Source of the DNA: a bacterium | GTDB taxonomy: Bacteria; Hinthialibacterota; Hinthialibacteria; H5-UNCL2 | DNA: 64,000 nt | NCBI GenBank assembly: GCA_015075175.1 | Contig: JABTUV010000007.1 | Span: 174,122 to 238,121, forward strand | Reading direction: 5' to 3' | Shown: positions 8,634 through 17,464 of the stretch, piece after piece | Position numbering within the stretch: position 1 is the first letter of the stretch | Layout of the letters: every line of letters starts with the position of its first letter | Translations under genes and position numbers: made by a program | The notes under the pieces: generated by a model | Told to the model about the DNA's origin: nothing | Database searches by the model: none | What the model saw: the letters and a program-made list of their open reading frames with translations, nothing else

Positions 8634-9617
8634 ATGAAGCGCCCCGTGGCAAGCCTCTCGCTGGACCTGGACAATCTCTGGTCCTATCTGAAGACCCACG
8701 GCGAACCGGAATGGAAGACCCATCCCACCTACCTGCCCGTGTTCGTGCCCCTGATCCTGTCGTGGCTGAAGCGCCACCATCAAAAGATCACTTTTTTCGT
8801 GGTGGGACAAGACGCGGCGCAACCGGAGAACGCCGAGTTCCTCTCCCGACTGGCAGAGGCCGGCCACGAGATCGGCAACCACTCGTTTCATCACGAGCCG
8901 TGGATGCAAGGCAGTGGCGAGGAGGAAGTGCTTGAGGAGTTGTCCCGCGCGCACCGCGAGATTGTGCGCGTGACGGGCCAGGCCCCGCTGGGCTTTCGCG
9001 GCCCGGGTTTCGCCCACAGCCGCTCCATGCTTGGGGCGCTGCAGCAGCTGGGATACCAGTACGACGCCTCGATTCTTCCGTCCATTCTAGGCCCCCTCGC
9101 ACGGCTTTATTATCTCTGGGGATCGCGCATGAATAGAAGCGAGCGGGAGACGCGCAAGGGCCTGTTCGGGCGCTTCTCCGACGGCTTTCTGCCGCTGCGT
9201 CCCTTCCTCTGGAAGTTGACCGAAGGGAGCCTTCTGGAAATCCCCGTCAGCACCATTCCCGTGTTTCGCACTCCGTTTCATCTCAGCTACGTTCTGTGGT
9301 TGTCGCGCTACTCGCGCGGGCTGGCCATCTTCTACCTGAAGTTGGGACTCTGGATGTGCCGCATGACCGGCGTGGAGCCGTCGTATCTCCTGCATCCGCT
9401 GGACTTCCTGGGGCGGGAGGACGCGCCGCAGCTGGCGTTTTTTCCCGGCATGGACCTGCCGCGCGCGCGCAAGCTGGAACTGGCGGACATCTTCATGGTT
9501 ACGCTGAAGAAGCATTTCGAGGTGGTACCCATGTCGGAGCACGCGCGGCGCATTGTGGCCGCGGGACGCTTGAGGCTCCTGGAGCCGCCGTCGGATGCGG
9601 GCTTGCGACGGGCGTGA
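8634..9617 (+). CDS. Polysaccharide deacetylase (NodB homology domain)
   Basis: Carbohydrate esterase family 4-type protein, 327 aa. The first motif is SLDLDN (residues 8-14, metal and base aspartates), the second is NHSFHHE around residue 83 (metal histidines), and GFRGPGFAHS follows near residue 120. These suggest active metal-dependent removal of acetyl groups from a polymer or lipid-linked sugar. There is no signal peptide, so it may act in the cytoplasm on a precursor. It follows the FAD gene by 11 bp. The ATG at 8634 is used; a GTG at 8618 would add five residues. Confidence 0.88.
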   Translation: MKRPVASLSLDLDNLWSYLKTHGEPEWKTHPTYLPVFVPLILSWLKRHHQKITFFVVGQDAAQPENAEFLSRLAEAGHEIGNHSFHHEPWMQGSGEEEVLEELSRAHREIVRVTGQAPLGFRGPGFAHSRSMLGALQQLGYQYDASILPSILGPLARLYYLWGSRMNRSERETRKGLFGRFSDGFLPLRPFLWKLTEGSLLEIPVSTIPVFRTPFHLSYVLWLSRYSRGLAIFYLKLGLWMCRMTGVEPSYLLHPLDFLGREDAPQLAFFPGMDLPRARKLELADIFMVTLKKHFEVVPMSEHARRIVAAGRLRLLEPPSDAGLRRA

Positions 9618-9631
9618 GGGGAGGAAGCTGA

Positions 9632-9657
9632 CCCATAGGACGTAGGGGACCTATGGG
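9632..9657. repeat. R7 short hairpin downstream of the deacetylase
   Basis: CCCATAGG and CCTATGGG form a perfect 8-bp stem with a 10-nt loop 14 bp after the stop codon; related TATGGGAC words continue to about 9680. A relative lies at 29843-29880. It could end transcription but lacks a T-run. Confidence 0.5.
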
Positions 9658-9795
9658 ACGCATAAGACCTCTGGGACATGCGCAGTGCGCCTGTGCTGTG
9701 GGAGCGCCCGGCAAACCGCGATGCGGGGCGGGTTGAGATCGGCTCGGGCGTGTGGTAGCCTGTTGGTATCGCTGCTTCTTTACGGGAGAGATTCC

Positions 9796-11238
9796 GTGGC
9801 CCAGATTGATCCCAAGTTGAAAGAGCTGCTGGAGAAGGGCCAGAGCGCCCTGAGGAACGAGTATTTCGACCTGGCGGAGGACTTTCTCAGCCAGGCGCTG
9901 GCCAGGGTTCCGCACAACGAGGAGATTCTGCAGCTCCTCGACCTGGCCAAGGCGGGGCGCGGCCGCAAGCTGTACAAGAACCCGGTGTCGCGCTTCATCA
10001 CGGGCTGGCTGTGCATGGTCAAGCTCCTGCTGGGGAAGTTCGAGGCGGCGGCGCCCACCCTGGATTATCTGCACAAGGGTTTTCCCGACAAGTTCATGTA
10101 CGCCTACGGCTACGGGCGCTGCTGCTACAAGCTGGAGCGGCCACGCGACGGGGTGGCCGCGCTGGAGAAGGCCATCGCGGCCCGTCCCAAGCACATCCCC
10201 ACGCTTCAGATGCTCTCCGAGTTGTACCGCAGTACCAAGCAATTTGACGAAGCCATCCAGATGACGGAACGATTGCGGCTGTATAATCCCGGCGACCACA
10301 AGCTGGAGAAGGTGCTGAAGGACATCTCGGCGCTGGCCTACGCGGAGCGGGACGCGCAGATCAAGTTGAAGGAGGCGCGCGCGGAAGTCGAGAAGCAGCG
10401 GGTCGAGACGGAGGATCCAGCGGTGCGAGCGGAGAAGCTGATCGCGCGCTGCCAGGAGGAACCGGAGAACACGGAGCTGCGGGTGGAGTTGGCGCGGGCG
10501 CTGCGTCAAGCGGACCAGACGCAGGCGGCCTGCCAAGTCCTGGATGAGCTGTTGGCCAAGCGGCCCGAGGACGCCTCCGCCCTGCGGGAACTTGTGCAAT
10601 GCCGGTACGCCAGCCGGGACTGGGCAGCGGCGGAAGAGGTGGCGGCCCGGCTGCTCTCGCTCCTCCCCGACGACCACGACGCCAAGAGCTTCTTTGCCAC
10701 CGCCAAGCTGCGCCGCCTGGAGGACGCCTACAAGGCCGATCCCGCCAATCCGGCGGTGAAAGCCGCGCTGCGCGAGTACCAAAAGGAGGTGGCCGCCGAG
10801 GAGATCGAACGGTTGCGCCAGGAGTCGCGCGTCAATCCCGGTCCGGACGTGAGCCTGGCGCTGGGACGGGCGCTCCTGCGCCACGATGAGCCTGACGCCG
10901 CCATCGCCGAACTGCAGAAGGCCGCCGCGGCGCCTCAATTCTCCTTCCTCGGCCACAAAGCCATGGGCGAGGCTTACCAGCACAAGCGCATGTTCGACCT
11001 GGCCCTCGACCAGTACCGCATCGCGCTCTCCAAGGCCAAGAGCTATACCGGAGCCATGCCCAGGGACATCAAGGAGATTTACTACGCCATGGGCGAGTGC
11101 CATTACATGCTCGGCAACCTGGTGGAAGCGGAGAAGGCATACAAGGAGCTGTATGCGGCGGACATCAATTATCTGGATATCCGCCAGCGGTATGAAAAAA
11201 CCTACACGGAGCTGAAGCAGCGGGAGCGCAGTGCGTAA
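9796..11238 (+). CDS. TPR-repeat protein
   Basis: About 480 residues made almost entirely of tetratricopeptide repeats, for example ALRNEYFDLAEDFLSQAL, ISALAYAERDAQIKLKEA and AIAELQKAAAAPQFSFLGHKAMGEAY, with a charged helical linker around 200-240. Such proteins are scaffolds for complexes; in a glycan locus this could be assembly or export. A GTG start at 9796 is preferred because GGGAGAG lies six bases upstream. An ATG at 9721 in the same frame would add a hydrophobic stretch resembling a signal sequence, so location in the cell is uncertain. Confidence 0.8.
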   Translation: MAQIDPKLKELLEKGQSALRNEYFDLAEDFLSQALARVPHNEEILQLLDLAKAGRGRKLYKNPVSRFITGWLCMVKLLLGKFEAAAPTLDYLHKGFPDKFMYAYGYGRCCYKLERPRDGVAALEKAIAARPKHIPTLQMLSELYRSTKQFDEAIQMTERLRLYNPGDHKLEKVLKDISALAYAERDAQIKLKEARAEVEKQRVETEDPAVRAEKLIARCQEEPENTELRVELARALRQADQTQAACQVLDELLAKRPEDASALRELVQCRYASRDWAAAEEVAARLLSLLPDDHDAKSFFATAKLRRLEDAYKADPANPAVKAALREYQKEVAAEEIERLRQESRVNPGPDVSLALGRALLRHDEPDAAIAELQKAAAAPQFSFLGHKAMGEAYQHKRMFDLALDQYRIALSKAKSYTGAMPRDIKEIYYAMGECHYMLGNLVEAEKAYKELYAADINYLDIRQRYEKTYTELKQRERSA

Positions 11239-11372
11239 CCCGCCTCACGCGTAACCTCACGGACGACTGCCGGAGCAACGAGACGCGTCGTGTCTCCGGT
11301 ATTATGGCCCGCCGGCGTCTGCGGTTCTTTTCCTTTCACCGAAAACCGGATTTCGGCTAGGCTGGCGCCGCG

Positions 11373-12779
11373 ATGACGAAGTATCGGTTCCAACCCAGCC
11401 AGCTGCCTCACATCGTGTTCGAGATCGCGCGGGCGCTCGAGCCGGACGCGGTATTTCTCGTGGGCGGGGCGGTGCGCGACGCGGTGCACCGCGCGTTGGC
11501 GGCTCACACACACGAGCTGGCCTGGACGCCCGGCGCCAATCTCGACCTGGCGACGCGTTGCCGGCCCGACGAGTGCCTGCGCCGCCTCGCCGCCGCGGGT
11601 TTCTCCGTCGTCCCCGTCGGCATCGAGCACGGGACCGTCGGCGTCCCCGGTCCGGGCGGATTGGTCGAGATTACCACCTTCCGCAGCGACTACGAGTACG
11701 ACGGCCGGCACTGTCGCGTCGCCTTCTCCGACACGCTGGAAGAAGACCTCCTGCGGCGCGACTTCACCGTCAACGCGCTGGCCGCCGACGTTACGACCGG
11801 GCAGGTCGTCGATACGACCGGCGGGATCGACGATCTTGGAGCGAAGGTTATTCGCACCGTGGGGGAGGCGCGCGCGCGTTTTCTGGAGGATCATCTGCGC
11901 ATCCTGCGGGGGGTACGGTTCGCGGCCAAGCTGGACTTTGCGCTGGAAGAGGCCACGCGCGCCGCCATGCAGGAGCTGGCGCCGATGCTTTCGCGCATCT
12001 CCGGCGAACGCATCCGCGACGAACTGCTCAAAATCCTCGGCTATCCCAAGCCCTCCGCCGCCTTTCGGCTGATGCGCGAGACGGGCATCCTCAAGGTCAT
12101 CCTGCCCGAGCTGGAAGCCTGTTTCGGCGTCGAGCAGAACCAATGGCACAGCCACGACGTGGGGGAACATTCGCTACTCTCGATGGACGCGCTCTCGCCG
12201 CGCTTTCCCTTTCTCAGATTCGTCACGCTCCTGCACGACATCGGCAAGCCCGGCGCCAAGAGGTGGATCGACGAGAAGGGCGACTACGTTTTTTACGGCC
12301 ATGAGGAGACGGGCGCCAGGATGACGGAGGCGATCCTGGACCGGCTGCGCTTCTCACGGCGGGAGGTGGAGCGGGGCGCGGCGCTGGTAGCCGAGCACAT
12401 GATCAGTCTTCCCGGCAACATCGCACCGAGGACGCTGCGGCGATACCTGGCGCGCATGGGCGGCGAGCTCTTCTGGGAGCTTCTGCGCCTGCGCGTAGCC
12501 GACCGCAAGGGCAATCTGAAAAAAGAGGGCGCGGACTCCGGGCTGCGCGAAGTGATCCGCAAGCTGCGCGCCATCGAACGGGAGCAGGACGCCCTCTCCG
12601 TGAAGGACCTGGCGCTCTCCGGCCAGGACCTGATCGAATTGGGGCTTACGCCGGGGCCGCTGTTCGGCGAGATTCTGTCGTGGCTGCTGGCAGTAGTGCT
12701 GGACGACCCGTCGCTGAACCGGCGCGAGACGTTGCTGTCGCTGTTGCGCCAATCGCCTTACGGACACTTGTTGACGTGA
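11373..12779 (+). CDS. CCA tRNA nucleotidyltransferase / poly(A) polymerase family with HD domain
   Basis: Class II nucleotidyltransferase of 468 aa that would add CCA or A residues to RNA 3' ends. Visible parts: the GGAVRD helix-turn (31-36), the nucleotidyltransferase strand NLDLAT (56-61), RRDFTVNALA near 130, the RNA-binding RILRGVRFA segment, and an HD phosphohydrolase domain with HSHDVGEHS and LLHDIGKPG near 286. The metal-binding D-x-D is normally Asp-x-Asp; here the first position is Asn56 and the loop before it is about ten residues longer than usual. Either a substitution or a specialised enzyme is possible. No neighbour overlaps it. Confidence 0.88.
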   Translation: MTKYRFQPSQLPHIVFEIARALEPDAVFLVGGAVRDAVHRALAAHTHELAWTPGANLDLATRCRPDECLRRLAAAGFSVVPVGIEHGTVGVPGPGGLVEITTFRSDYEYDGRHCRVAFSDTLEEDLLRRDFTVNALAADVTTGQVVDTTGGIDDLGAKVIRTVGEARARFLEDHLRILRGVRFAAKLDFALEEATRAAMQELAPMLSRISGERIRDELLKILGYPKPSAAFRLMRETGILKVILPELEACFGVEQNQWHSHDVGEHSLLSMDALSPRFPFLRFVTLLHDIGKPGAKRWIDEKGDYVFYGHEETGARMTEAILDRLRFSRREVERGAALVAEHMISLPGNIAPRTLRRYLARMGGELFWELLRLRVADRKGNLKKEGADSGLREVIRKLRAIEREQDALSVKDLALSGQDLIELGLTPGPLFGEILSWLLAVVLDDPSLNRRETLLSLLRQSPYGHLLT

Positions 12780-12834
12780 TGTCAAGGGGCAAGAACGTCC
12801 GTATTTTGGGGCGAAAAACCGCGTTTTTCCGGGG

Positions 12835-12863
12835 TTGACAGCTGGTGGGGGCTTTGTTAACGT
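12835..12863 (+). promoter_or_regulatory. Candidate promoter of the ATP synthase operon
   Basis: A perfect -35 TTGACA (12835-12840), a 17-bp spacer and TAACGT at the -10 position, 56 bp before the atpZ start. The -10 matches consensus at only about half its positions. No regulator site is evident. Confidence 0.5.
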
Positions 12864-12918
12864 GCCGCTTCTGTACTCGCGTGGCCGCTTTGGGTTCGCC
12901 GGGGGAGGCGCGGTTTCT

Positions 12919-13164
12919 TTGACCCTGCGAGAGGACGAAGAAAGGCGCCGGAAGGCGCGTCGTGAATGGGTCGTTGCGGGGCGCGCGGTGGTCATCCCCT
13001 TTCTGCTCCTCGCTGGTCCGCTGGTGGGATACCTGCTGGCCCGCGGGGTGCAGTGGATGATCGACAGCCCGAGCGGCCTGATCGTCGCCGCGGGCGTGAT
13101 GCTGGGCCTCTTGGCCGGCATCGTGGAAACGGTGAACCTCATCCGCAAGATGTCCGGAGAATAA
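12919..13164 (+). CDS. atpZ: AtpZ/AtpQ-like small membrane protein
   Basis: First gene of the ATP synthase operon. The 81-residue product has a charged N-terminus (TLREDEERRRKARREW) and two membrane helices (about 22-44 and 53-72) separated by a short loop, which matches the AtpZ family found ahead of atpI; members are thought to help ring assembly or magnesium/calcium uptake. A TTG start at 12919 is chosen because GGGGGAGG precedes it and earlier in-frame starts overlap the promoter. It ends 4 bp before the next gene. Confidence 0.75.
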   Translation: MTLREDEERRRKARREWVVAGRAVVIPFLLLAGPLVGYLLARGVQWMIDSPSGLIVAAGVMLGLLAGIVETVNLIRKMSGE

Positions 13165-13168
13165 GACG

Positions 13169-13771
13169 GTGGAACCGGAAGCGTTGCGGCGCTGGTTGCG
13201 CCGGGCGGCGCTGATGGTGGTGGGGTTGGGCGCCGCGGCCGCCTTGGCCTGGCCCGCGTGGGGGCGCGACTTCATTTTCGCCGGCCTCTGGTCGGTCGTC
13301 AATCTGTGTGCCTGGCAGGGTCTGGTCGAGAGCGGCCTCGTCCAGCGCAAAAAATCGCGCGCGCTGGCGTGGGGTGTCCTCAAGCTTCCCATCCTCTTCG
13401 GGGTGGGATTCTTTTATGTCGTGAACGTGCAGGACCCGTCGATCTCGGCGCTGTTGTCGGGATTCCACGTGATTTTTGTCGTCCTGCTGATCCAATTCCT
13501 ATGGAAACGCGCCCGCCCCGAGACGGCGGGCGCGCAACGAGGCGAATTAACCCGTTGCTCTGGCAGATTGTGGGTGCGGGCGGCGCCGACGCGCACCCCG
13601 CCGTGGAGACCGTCGCCCACGCGACCTGCTAACACGCGGCTCAAACCGCGGAGCACGCCGGCAATCCGGAAATTCCCAACCTTATCACCGTCCTCAACAC
13701 TTACGTCTTCAAAGAGGGAGCGGTTCACGACTTTCTGCATCACAACGAGAATACCATATTCTTCTGGCTGA
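13169..13771 (+). CDS. atpI: AtpI-like ATP synthase membrane protein (3' end uncertain)
   Basis: A GTG at 13169 opens a hydrophobic protein with four predicted helices in the first 110 residues (ALMVVGLGAAAALAW, FIFAGLWSVVNLCAW, ILFGVGFFYVVNV, GFHVIFVVLLIQFLW), as in AtpI, which assists c-ring assembly. The recognisable part ends near 13505. The frame then stays open to 13771, running over the start of atpB, while a stop in the next frame at 13548-13550 would end a protein of normal length. A single-base loss near 13505-13545 is the likely reason, so the true end is probably about 13550. Confidence 0.65.
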   Translation: MEPEALRRWLRRAALMVVGLGAAAALAWPAWGRDFIFAGLWSVVNLCAWQGLVESGLVQRKKSRALAWGVLKLPILFGVGFFYVVNVQDPSISALLSGFHVIFVVLLIQFLWKRARPETAGAQRGELTRCSGRLWVRAAPTRTPPWRPSPTRPANTRLKPRSTPAIRKFPTLSPSSTLTSSKRERFTTFCITTRIPYSSG

Positions 13772-14442
13772 TTCTGATCCTGGTAGCCGTGGGATTCCCG
13801 CTGGCGACGCGCAAGCTGGCGCGCATTCCGGGACGCGGCCAGGCCGCCATCGAACTCCTCTTCGGCGGCCTCTACGATTTCTTCGCCGACATTCTGGGCC
13901 GGCAGCACGCGCGCCGCTTCGTCCCCTTCGTCGGCACGCTCTTCATCTTCATCCTCTCCATGAACTACGCCGGCATGATCCCCGGCTTCAAGTCGCCCAC
14001 CGCGAACATCGTCACCACCGCGTCGTTGGCCATCTGCACCTTCGCGGTGGTGCAATACACGGGGCTGCGCGGGCTGGGACTGAAAAAGTATCTTTTGCAC
14101 CTGGCGCAGGACCCGCAGGACGCCATCGGCTGGTGCCTGTCGCCGCTCTTTTTCGTCTTGCACCTGATCGGCGAATTGGCCAAGCCGGCCAGCCTGGCGC
14201 TGCGGCTTTTCGGCAACGTGACCGGCGAGGACATCCTGGCGGGCGTCTTGCTCGGCCTTTTTGTGGGCCTGGGCGCGGTCGGATTCACCCTGGGCGAGGC
14301 GCCCTTCAAGGTGGGTCTGCCCCTGCATTTCGTGGTCTTCTTTCTCATGCTCATGTTCGGCGCCATCCAAGCTCTGATTTTTTCGCTGCTTTCGGCGATT
14401 TACATCCTCCTGTTCCTGCCCCACGAGGAGCATGAGCATTGA
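13501..14442 (+). CDS. atpB: F1Fo ATP synthase subunit a, with an in-frame TAA
   Basis: Subunit a of the membrane sector, which with the c-ring forms the ion channel. From 13633 on the protein is normal: helices at NTIFFWLILILVAV, FVGTLFIFILSMNYAG, and the essential arginine in LALRLFGNVTGED, then a final hydrophobic pair ending LFLPHEEHEH. The best start is the ATG at 13501 (METRPPRDGG, then INPLLWQIVG), but the frame is cut by TAA at 13630-13632. No start codon lies between that stop and helix 1, so the stop is likely a sequence error or substitution. atpE follows after a hexamer-repeat region. Confidence 0.82.
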
Positions 14443-14498
14443 GGACAGCCGGGCGGCTGGGCGGCGGCGGTGGGCAGGAGCGACTGAACGAGCGGATC

Positions 14499-14617
14499 AA
14501 GAACAAGAGTAAGAGTAAGAGTAAGAGTAAGAGTAAGAGCAAGAGTAAGAGTAAGACCAAGAGCAAGATTAAGAGCAAGAGCAAGATTAAGATTAAGATT
14601 AAGATTAAGATCAAGAG
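14499..14617. repeat. AAGAGT/AAGATT hexamer tandem array inside the atp operon
   Basis: About 20 imperfect copies of a 6-bp unit (AAGAGT, AAGAGC, AAGATT) fill the gap between atpB and atpE. In one frame it reads Lys-Ser repeats turning into Lys-Ile repeats: a TTG-started ORF from 14439 to 14621 of 60 residues overlaps the atpB stop. On the other strand it would read Leu-Ile repeats. I see it as a microsatellite; the ORF is probably not a gene, but the phase is kept perfectly. Confidence 0.85.
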
Positions 14618-14653
14618 TTGAGATCAGGAAAGCAGAAAGGGGAGACTCGCATC

Positions 14654-14866
14654 ATGAACTTTGACATGAACGCGGCCTATCACATCGGACTGGGCATTGC
14701 GGCGCTGGGATCGGGAATCGGCCTCGGCCGCGCGGTCGGCTCGGCGATGGAAGCCATGGGCCGGCAACCGGAAGCGGCGGGCAAGATTCAGGTAGGTATG
14801 ATCATCGGCGCGGCCTTCATCGAGGCGCTGACCATCTACGCGCTGGTTTCGCCGTTCCTGCGCTAG
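14654..14866 (+). CDS. atpE: F1Fo ATP synthase subunit c
   Basis: Ring-forming proteolipid of 70 residues with two membrane helices joined by the polar loop GRQPEAAGK (36-44). The ion-carrying glutamate is Glu57 in FIEALTIY. Sodium-type rings have Gln in helix 1 (GVGQG) and Ser or Thr after the Glu; here these are Leu24 (GIGLG) and Ala58, so a proton ring is inferred. The ATG at 14654 follows AAAGGGGAG. This is the one small atp gene in the front half of the operon that reads cleanly. Confidence 0.95.
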   Translation: MNFDMNAAYHIGLGIAALGSGIGLGRAVGSAMEAMGRQPEAAGKIQVGMIIGAAFIEALTIYALVSPFLR

Positions 14867-14884
14867 GCGCGAAAGGGGTCGACC

Positions 14885-15376
14885 ATGCCGGAGGTATTGC
14901 CGCTCTTTCTCACCAACATCGTGGGATTCATCCTGCTCGTCTTGGTGCTGAAGAAGTTCGCATGGGGACCGGTGGTGGATCTCTTGGAGAAGCGGCGGGC
15001 GGAGATTTCCGCGGGCTACGAGAAGATCGAGAAGCTGGAGGCGGAGATGGCCGCGGCCAAGGCGGACTACGAGGCGCGGGTGGCGGGCATCGAGGCGACG
15101 GCGCGGGAGAGGATCAACGAAGCCGCCGCGGAGGGCCGCCGGCTGGCCGCCGAAATCCAGGAGAACGCCCGCCGCGAGGCGGAAAACCTGCGCCGCCAGG
15201 CGGAGCGCAACATCGAACTGCAGATGGAAAGCGCGCGCGCCGAACTCAAACACCACGTCATCCACATGGTGATGGCGACCACGCGCAAACTGCTGGGCGA
15301 AAAGGTCGACGCGGTCGCCGACCGCGCCCTGGCGGAGGCCTACGTGGATGAACTCTCCAGGATGAAGCAGAACTGA
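14885..15376 (+). CDS. atpF: F1Fo ATP synthase subunit b
   Basis: Peripheral-stalk subunit of 163 aa. One N-terminal membrane helix (PLFLTNIVGFILLVLVLKKF, about 5-25) is followed by a long charged coiled coil (EKRRAEISAGYEKIEKLEAE and onward) and the C-terminal segment that contacts delta. The start follows AAAGGGG and lies 18 bp after atpE. The last base of its stop is the first base of the atpH ATG, so the two are probably translated together. Confidence 0.93.
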   Translation: MPEVLPLFLTNIVGFILLVLVLKKFAWGPVVDLLEKRRAEISAGYEKIEKLEAEMAAAKADYEARVAGIEATARERINEAAAEGRRLAAEIQENARREAENLRRQAERNIELQMESARAELKHHVIHMVMATTRKLLGEKVDAVADRALAEAYVDELSRMKQN

Positions 15377-15931
15377 TGGCCGAACTGGATATTGCATCGG
15401 TCTACGGGCAGGCGCTCTTGGACGCGGCGGTCCGCCGCGGGCTGGACGCGCAGGTGGGCGGCGAGGTGGAGGCGCTCCTGCCGCTGTTGGAGAAGGGCCA
15501 GCCGCTGCCCGTGCTGCTCTCCACGCCCCAGAGCCCGCCGGCGGACAAGAAGGCGCTGCTCGCGCGCGTCTTCGGCGGCCGGGTGCAGCCGCTGCTTCTG
15601 GACTTCATGCATCTCCTGGTGGACAAGCGCCGCCTGCCCGCCCTGGCCGAATGCCTGCGCTACTACCATCGGCGCGCGCAGGAACGATTGGGCCTGACCC
15701 CGGGCGAAGTGGTGACCGCGCATCCGCTGGAAGAATCGCTGCGGCAGCGGCTGGAGGAGCGGCTGGAGGCACTGACCGGCAAGACCTTCCAGCTGCAATG
15801 GACCGTCAACCCGAAGATTCTGGGCGGGGTGGTCGTGCGCTACGGAGACGTGCTCCTGGACGGCAGCCTGAAGCCGCCTCCACGATTGGAGCGCCGGCTG
15901 CTGGCAACGCCGCTGCCGGCAGGCGGCCTGA
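15376..15931 (+). CDS. atpH: F1Fo ATP synthase subunit delta (end uncertain)
   Basis: Delta/OSCP subunit linking the b stalk to F1. It starts MAELDIASVYGQALLDAA, has the helical N-domain (LDFMHLLVDKRRLPALAECL near 80) and the C-domain (VNPKILGGVVVRYGDVLLDGSLK near 155). Family proteins end soon after that last motif. As read, the frame stays open to 16248, well inside atpA, because a base seems to be missing near 15890-15925; a stop in the neighbouring frame at 15929-15931 gives a product of the expected 180-185 residues. Confidence 0.82.
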
Positions 15932-15953
15932 AAAGAGTTTACGAGGCGACAAG

Positions 15954-17454
15954 ATGCAACTCAAACCGGATGAAATCACGTCACTTATCGCCCACGGCTG
16001 GAGAACTACCGCGCCCAGCTGGAGATGGAGAACGTGGGCACGATTCTCTCCGTCGGCGACAGCATCGCCCGCGTCTACGGCCTGGACGCCTGCATGTACA
16101 GCGAGCTGCTGGAATTCCCCGGCGGCGTAACCGGCTGGCCCTCAACCTGGAGGAGAACAACGTCGGCGTGGTGCTGTTCGGCTCGGACATGGGCGTGAAG
16201 GAGGCGATACGGTCAAGCGGACCGGCAAAGTCGCCAGCATTCCGGTAGGCGAGGCGCTGTTGGGGCGCGTGGTCAATCCCATCGGTGAGCCGCTGGACGG
16301 CAAGGGCCCGATTCACGCAAGCGAGCGGCGCCCGCTGGAGTTTCGCGCCCCAACGTAGTGTCCGCCAGCCGGTGTGCGAACCTTGATGACCGGCATCAAG
16401 GCCGTGGACAGCATGATCCCCATCGGCCGCGGCCAGCTCGGACTCATCATCGGCGACCGCCGCACCGGCAAGACCGCCATCGCGCTGGATACCATCATCA
16501 ACCAGAAGGGCAAGGACGTTTACTGCATCTACGTGGCCGTGGGCCAGAAGAGCTCGTCGGTGGTGCAGGTGGTGGACACGCTGACCCGGTACGGCGCGAT
16601 GGACTACACCATCGTGGTCTCGGCGCCGGCCAACGAGCCGTCGCCGTTGCAGTACATCGCGCCTTACGCGGGCTGCGCGCTGGCGAGTACTTCATGTACA
16701 ACGGCAAGCACGCGCTGGTGATTTATGACGATCTTTCCAAACATGCGCAAGCCTACCGGCAGCTCTCCTTGCTCCTGCGGCGTCCGCCGGGACGCGAGGC
16801 GTATCCGGGGGACGTGTTCTATCTGCACAGCCGCCTGCTGGAGCGCGCCGCCAAGCTGTCCAACGACAGGCTGGCGGTTCGCTGACCGCGCTGCCGGTGA
16901 TCGAGACCCAGGAAGGCGACGTGTCGGCGTACATTCCCACCAACGTGATCTCGATCACCGACGGACAGATTTACCTGGAGCCGGACCTCTTCAACGCGGG
17001 CACGCGCCCGGCCATCAACGTGGGCATATCCGTCTCGCGCGTAGGCGGAGCGGCGCAGACCAAGGCGATGAAGCGCGTGGGCGGCCGTTTGCGCCTGGAC
17101 CTCGCCCAGTATCGCGAGCTGGCCGCCTTCGCCCAATTTGGATCGGATTTGGACAAGGCCACCCAAGCGCGCCTCACCCGCGGGCGCCGCAGCGAGGAGG
17201 TGCTCAAGCAGGGCCAGTTCGAGCCGCTGCCCATGGTCGACCAGGTCGTCATCATCTTCGCGGCGACCAGCGGCCTATTGGACGACATGCCGGTCGAGCA
17301 GCTGGCCCGCTTCGAGACGGACTTCCGCGCGTGGTCCCACTCGCACCTGGGCGACCTGATCCACCGCGTCCAGTCGTCGGGAGTCCTGTCGGACCCGGAC
17401 GCCGACGCGCTGCGCGACGCCATCGTCAAGTTCAAGACCACGTTTTCGGCATGA
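15954..17454 (+). CDS. atpA: F1Fo ATP synthase subunit alpha (several frameshifts)
   Basis: Catalytic-core alpha subunit. The start is [12 protein letters not shown] at 15954, and the end is [10 protein letters not shown] at 17454. Between them the whole protein can be rebuilt: [34 protein letters not shown], the Walker [27 protein letters not shown], and the last third from [17 protein letters not shown] in one frame. Breaks occur near 15995, 16130, 16210, 16350-16375 (three), 16690 and 16880, and each is repaired by one extra base in a run (for example GG for G). This cannot be how the living cell carries the gene, so I take them as sequence errors. Confidence 0.88.
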
Positions 17455-17464
17455 GGCAAGGCGC

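Noticed and set aside
14439-14621. Lys-Ser repeat peptide as a real gene
   Set aside because: It is an artefact-like reading of a hexamer microsatellite from a TTG; no homologue-like feature and no ribosome site. Kept only as a repeat and a finding.
15376-16248. A 290-residue delta subunit
   Set aside because: Only the first 183 residues match the family; the rest is atpA DNA read in the wrong frame after a missing base.
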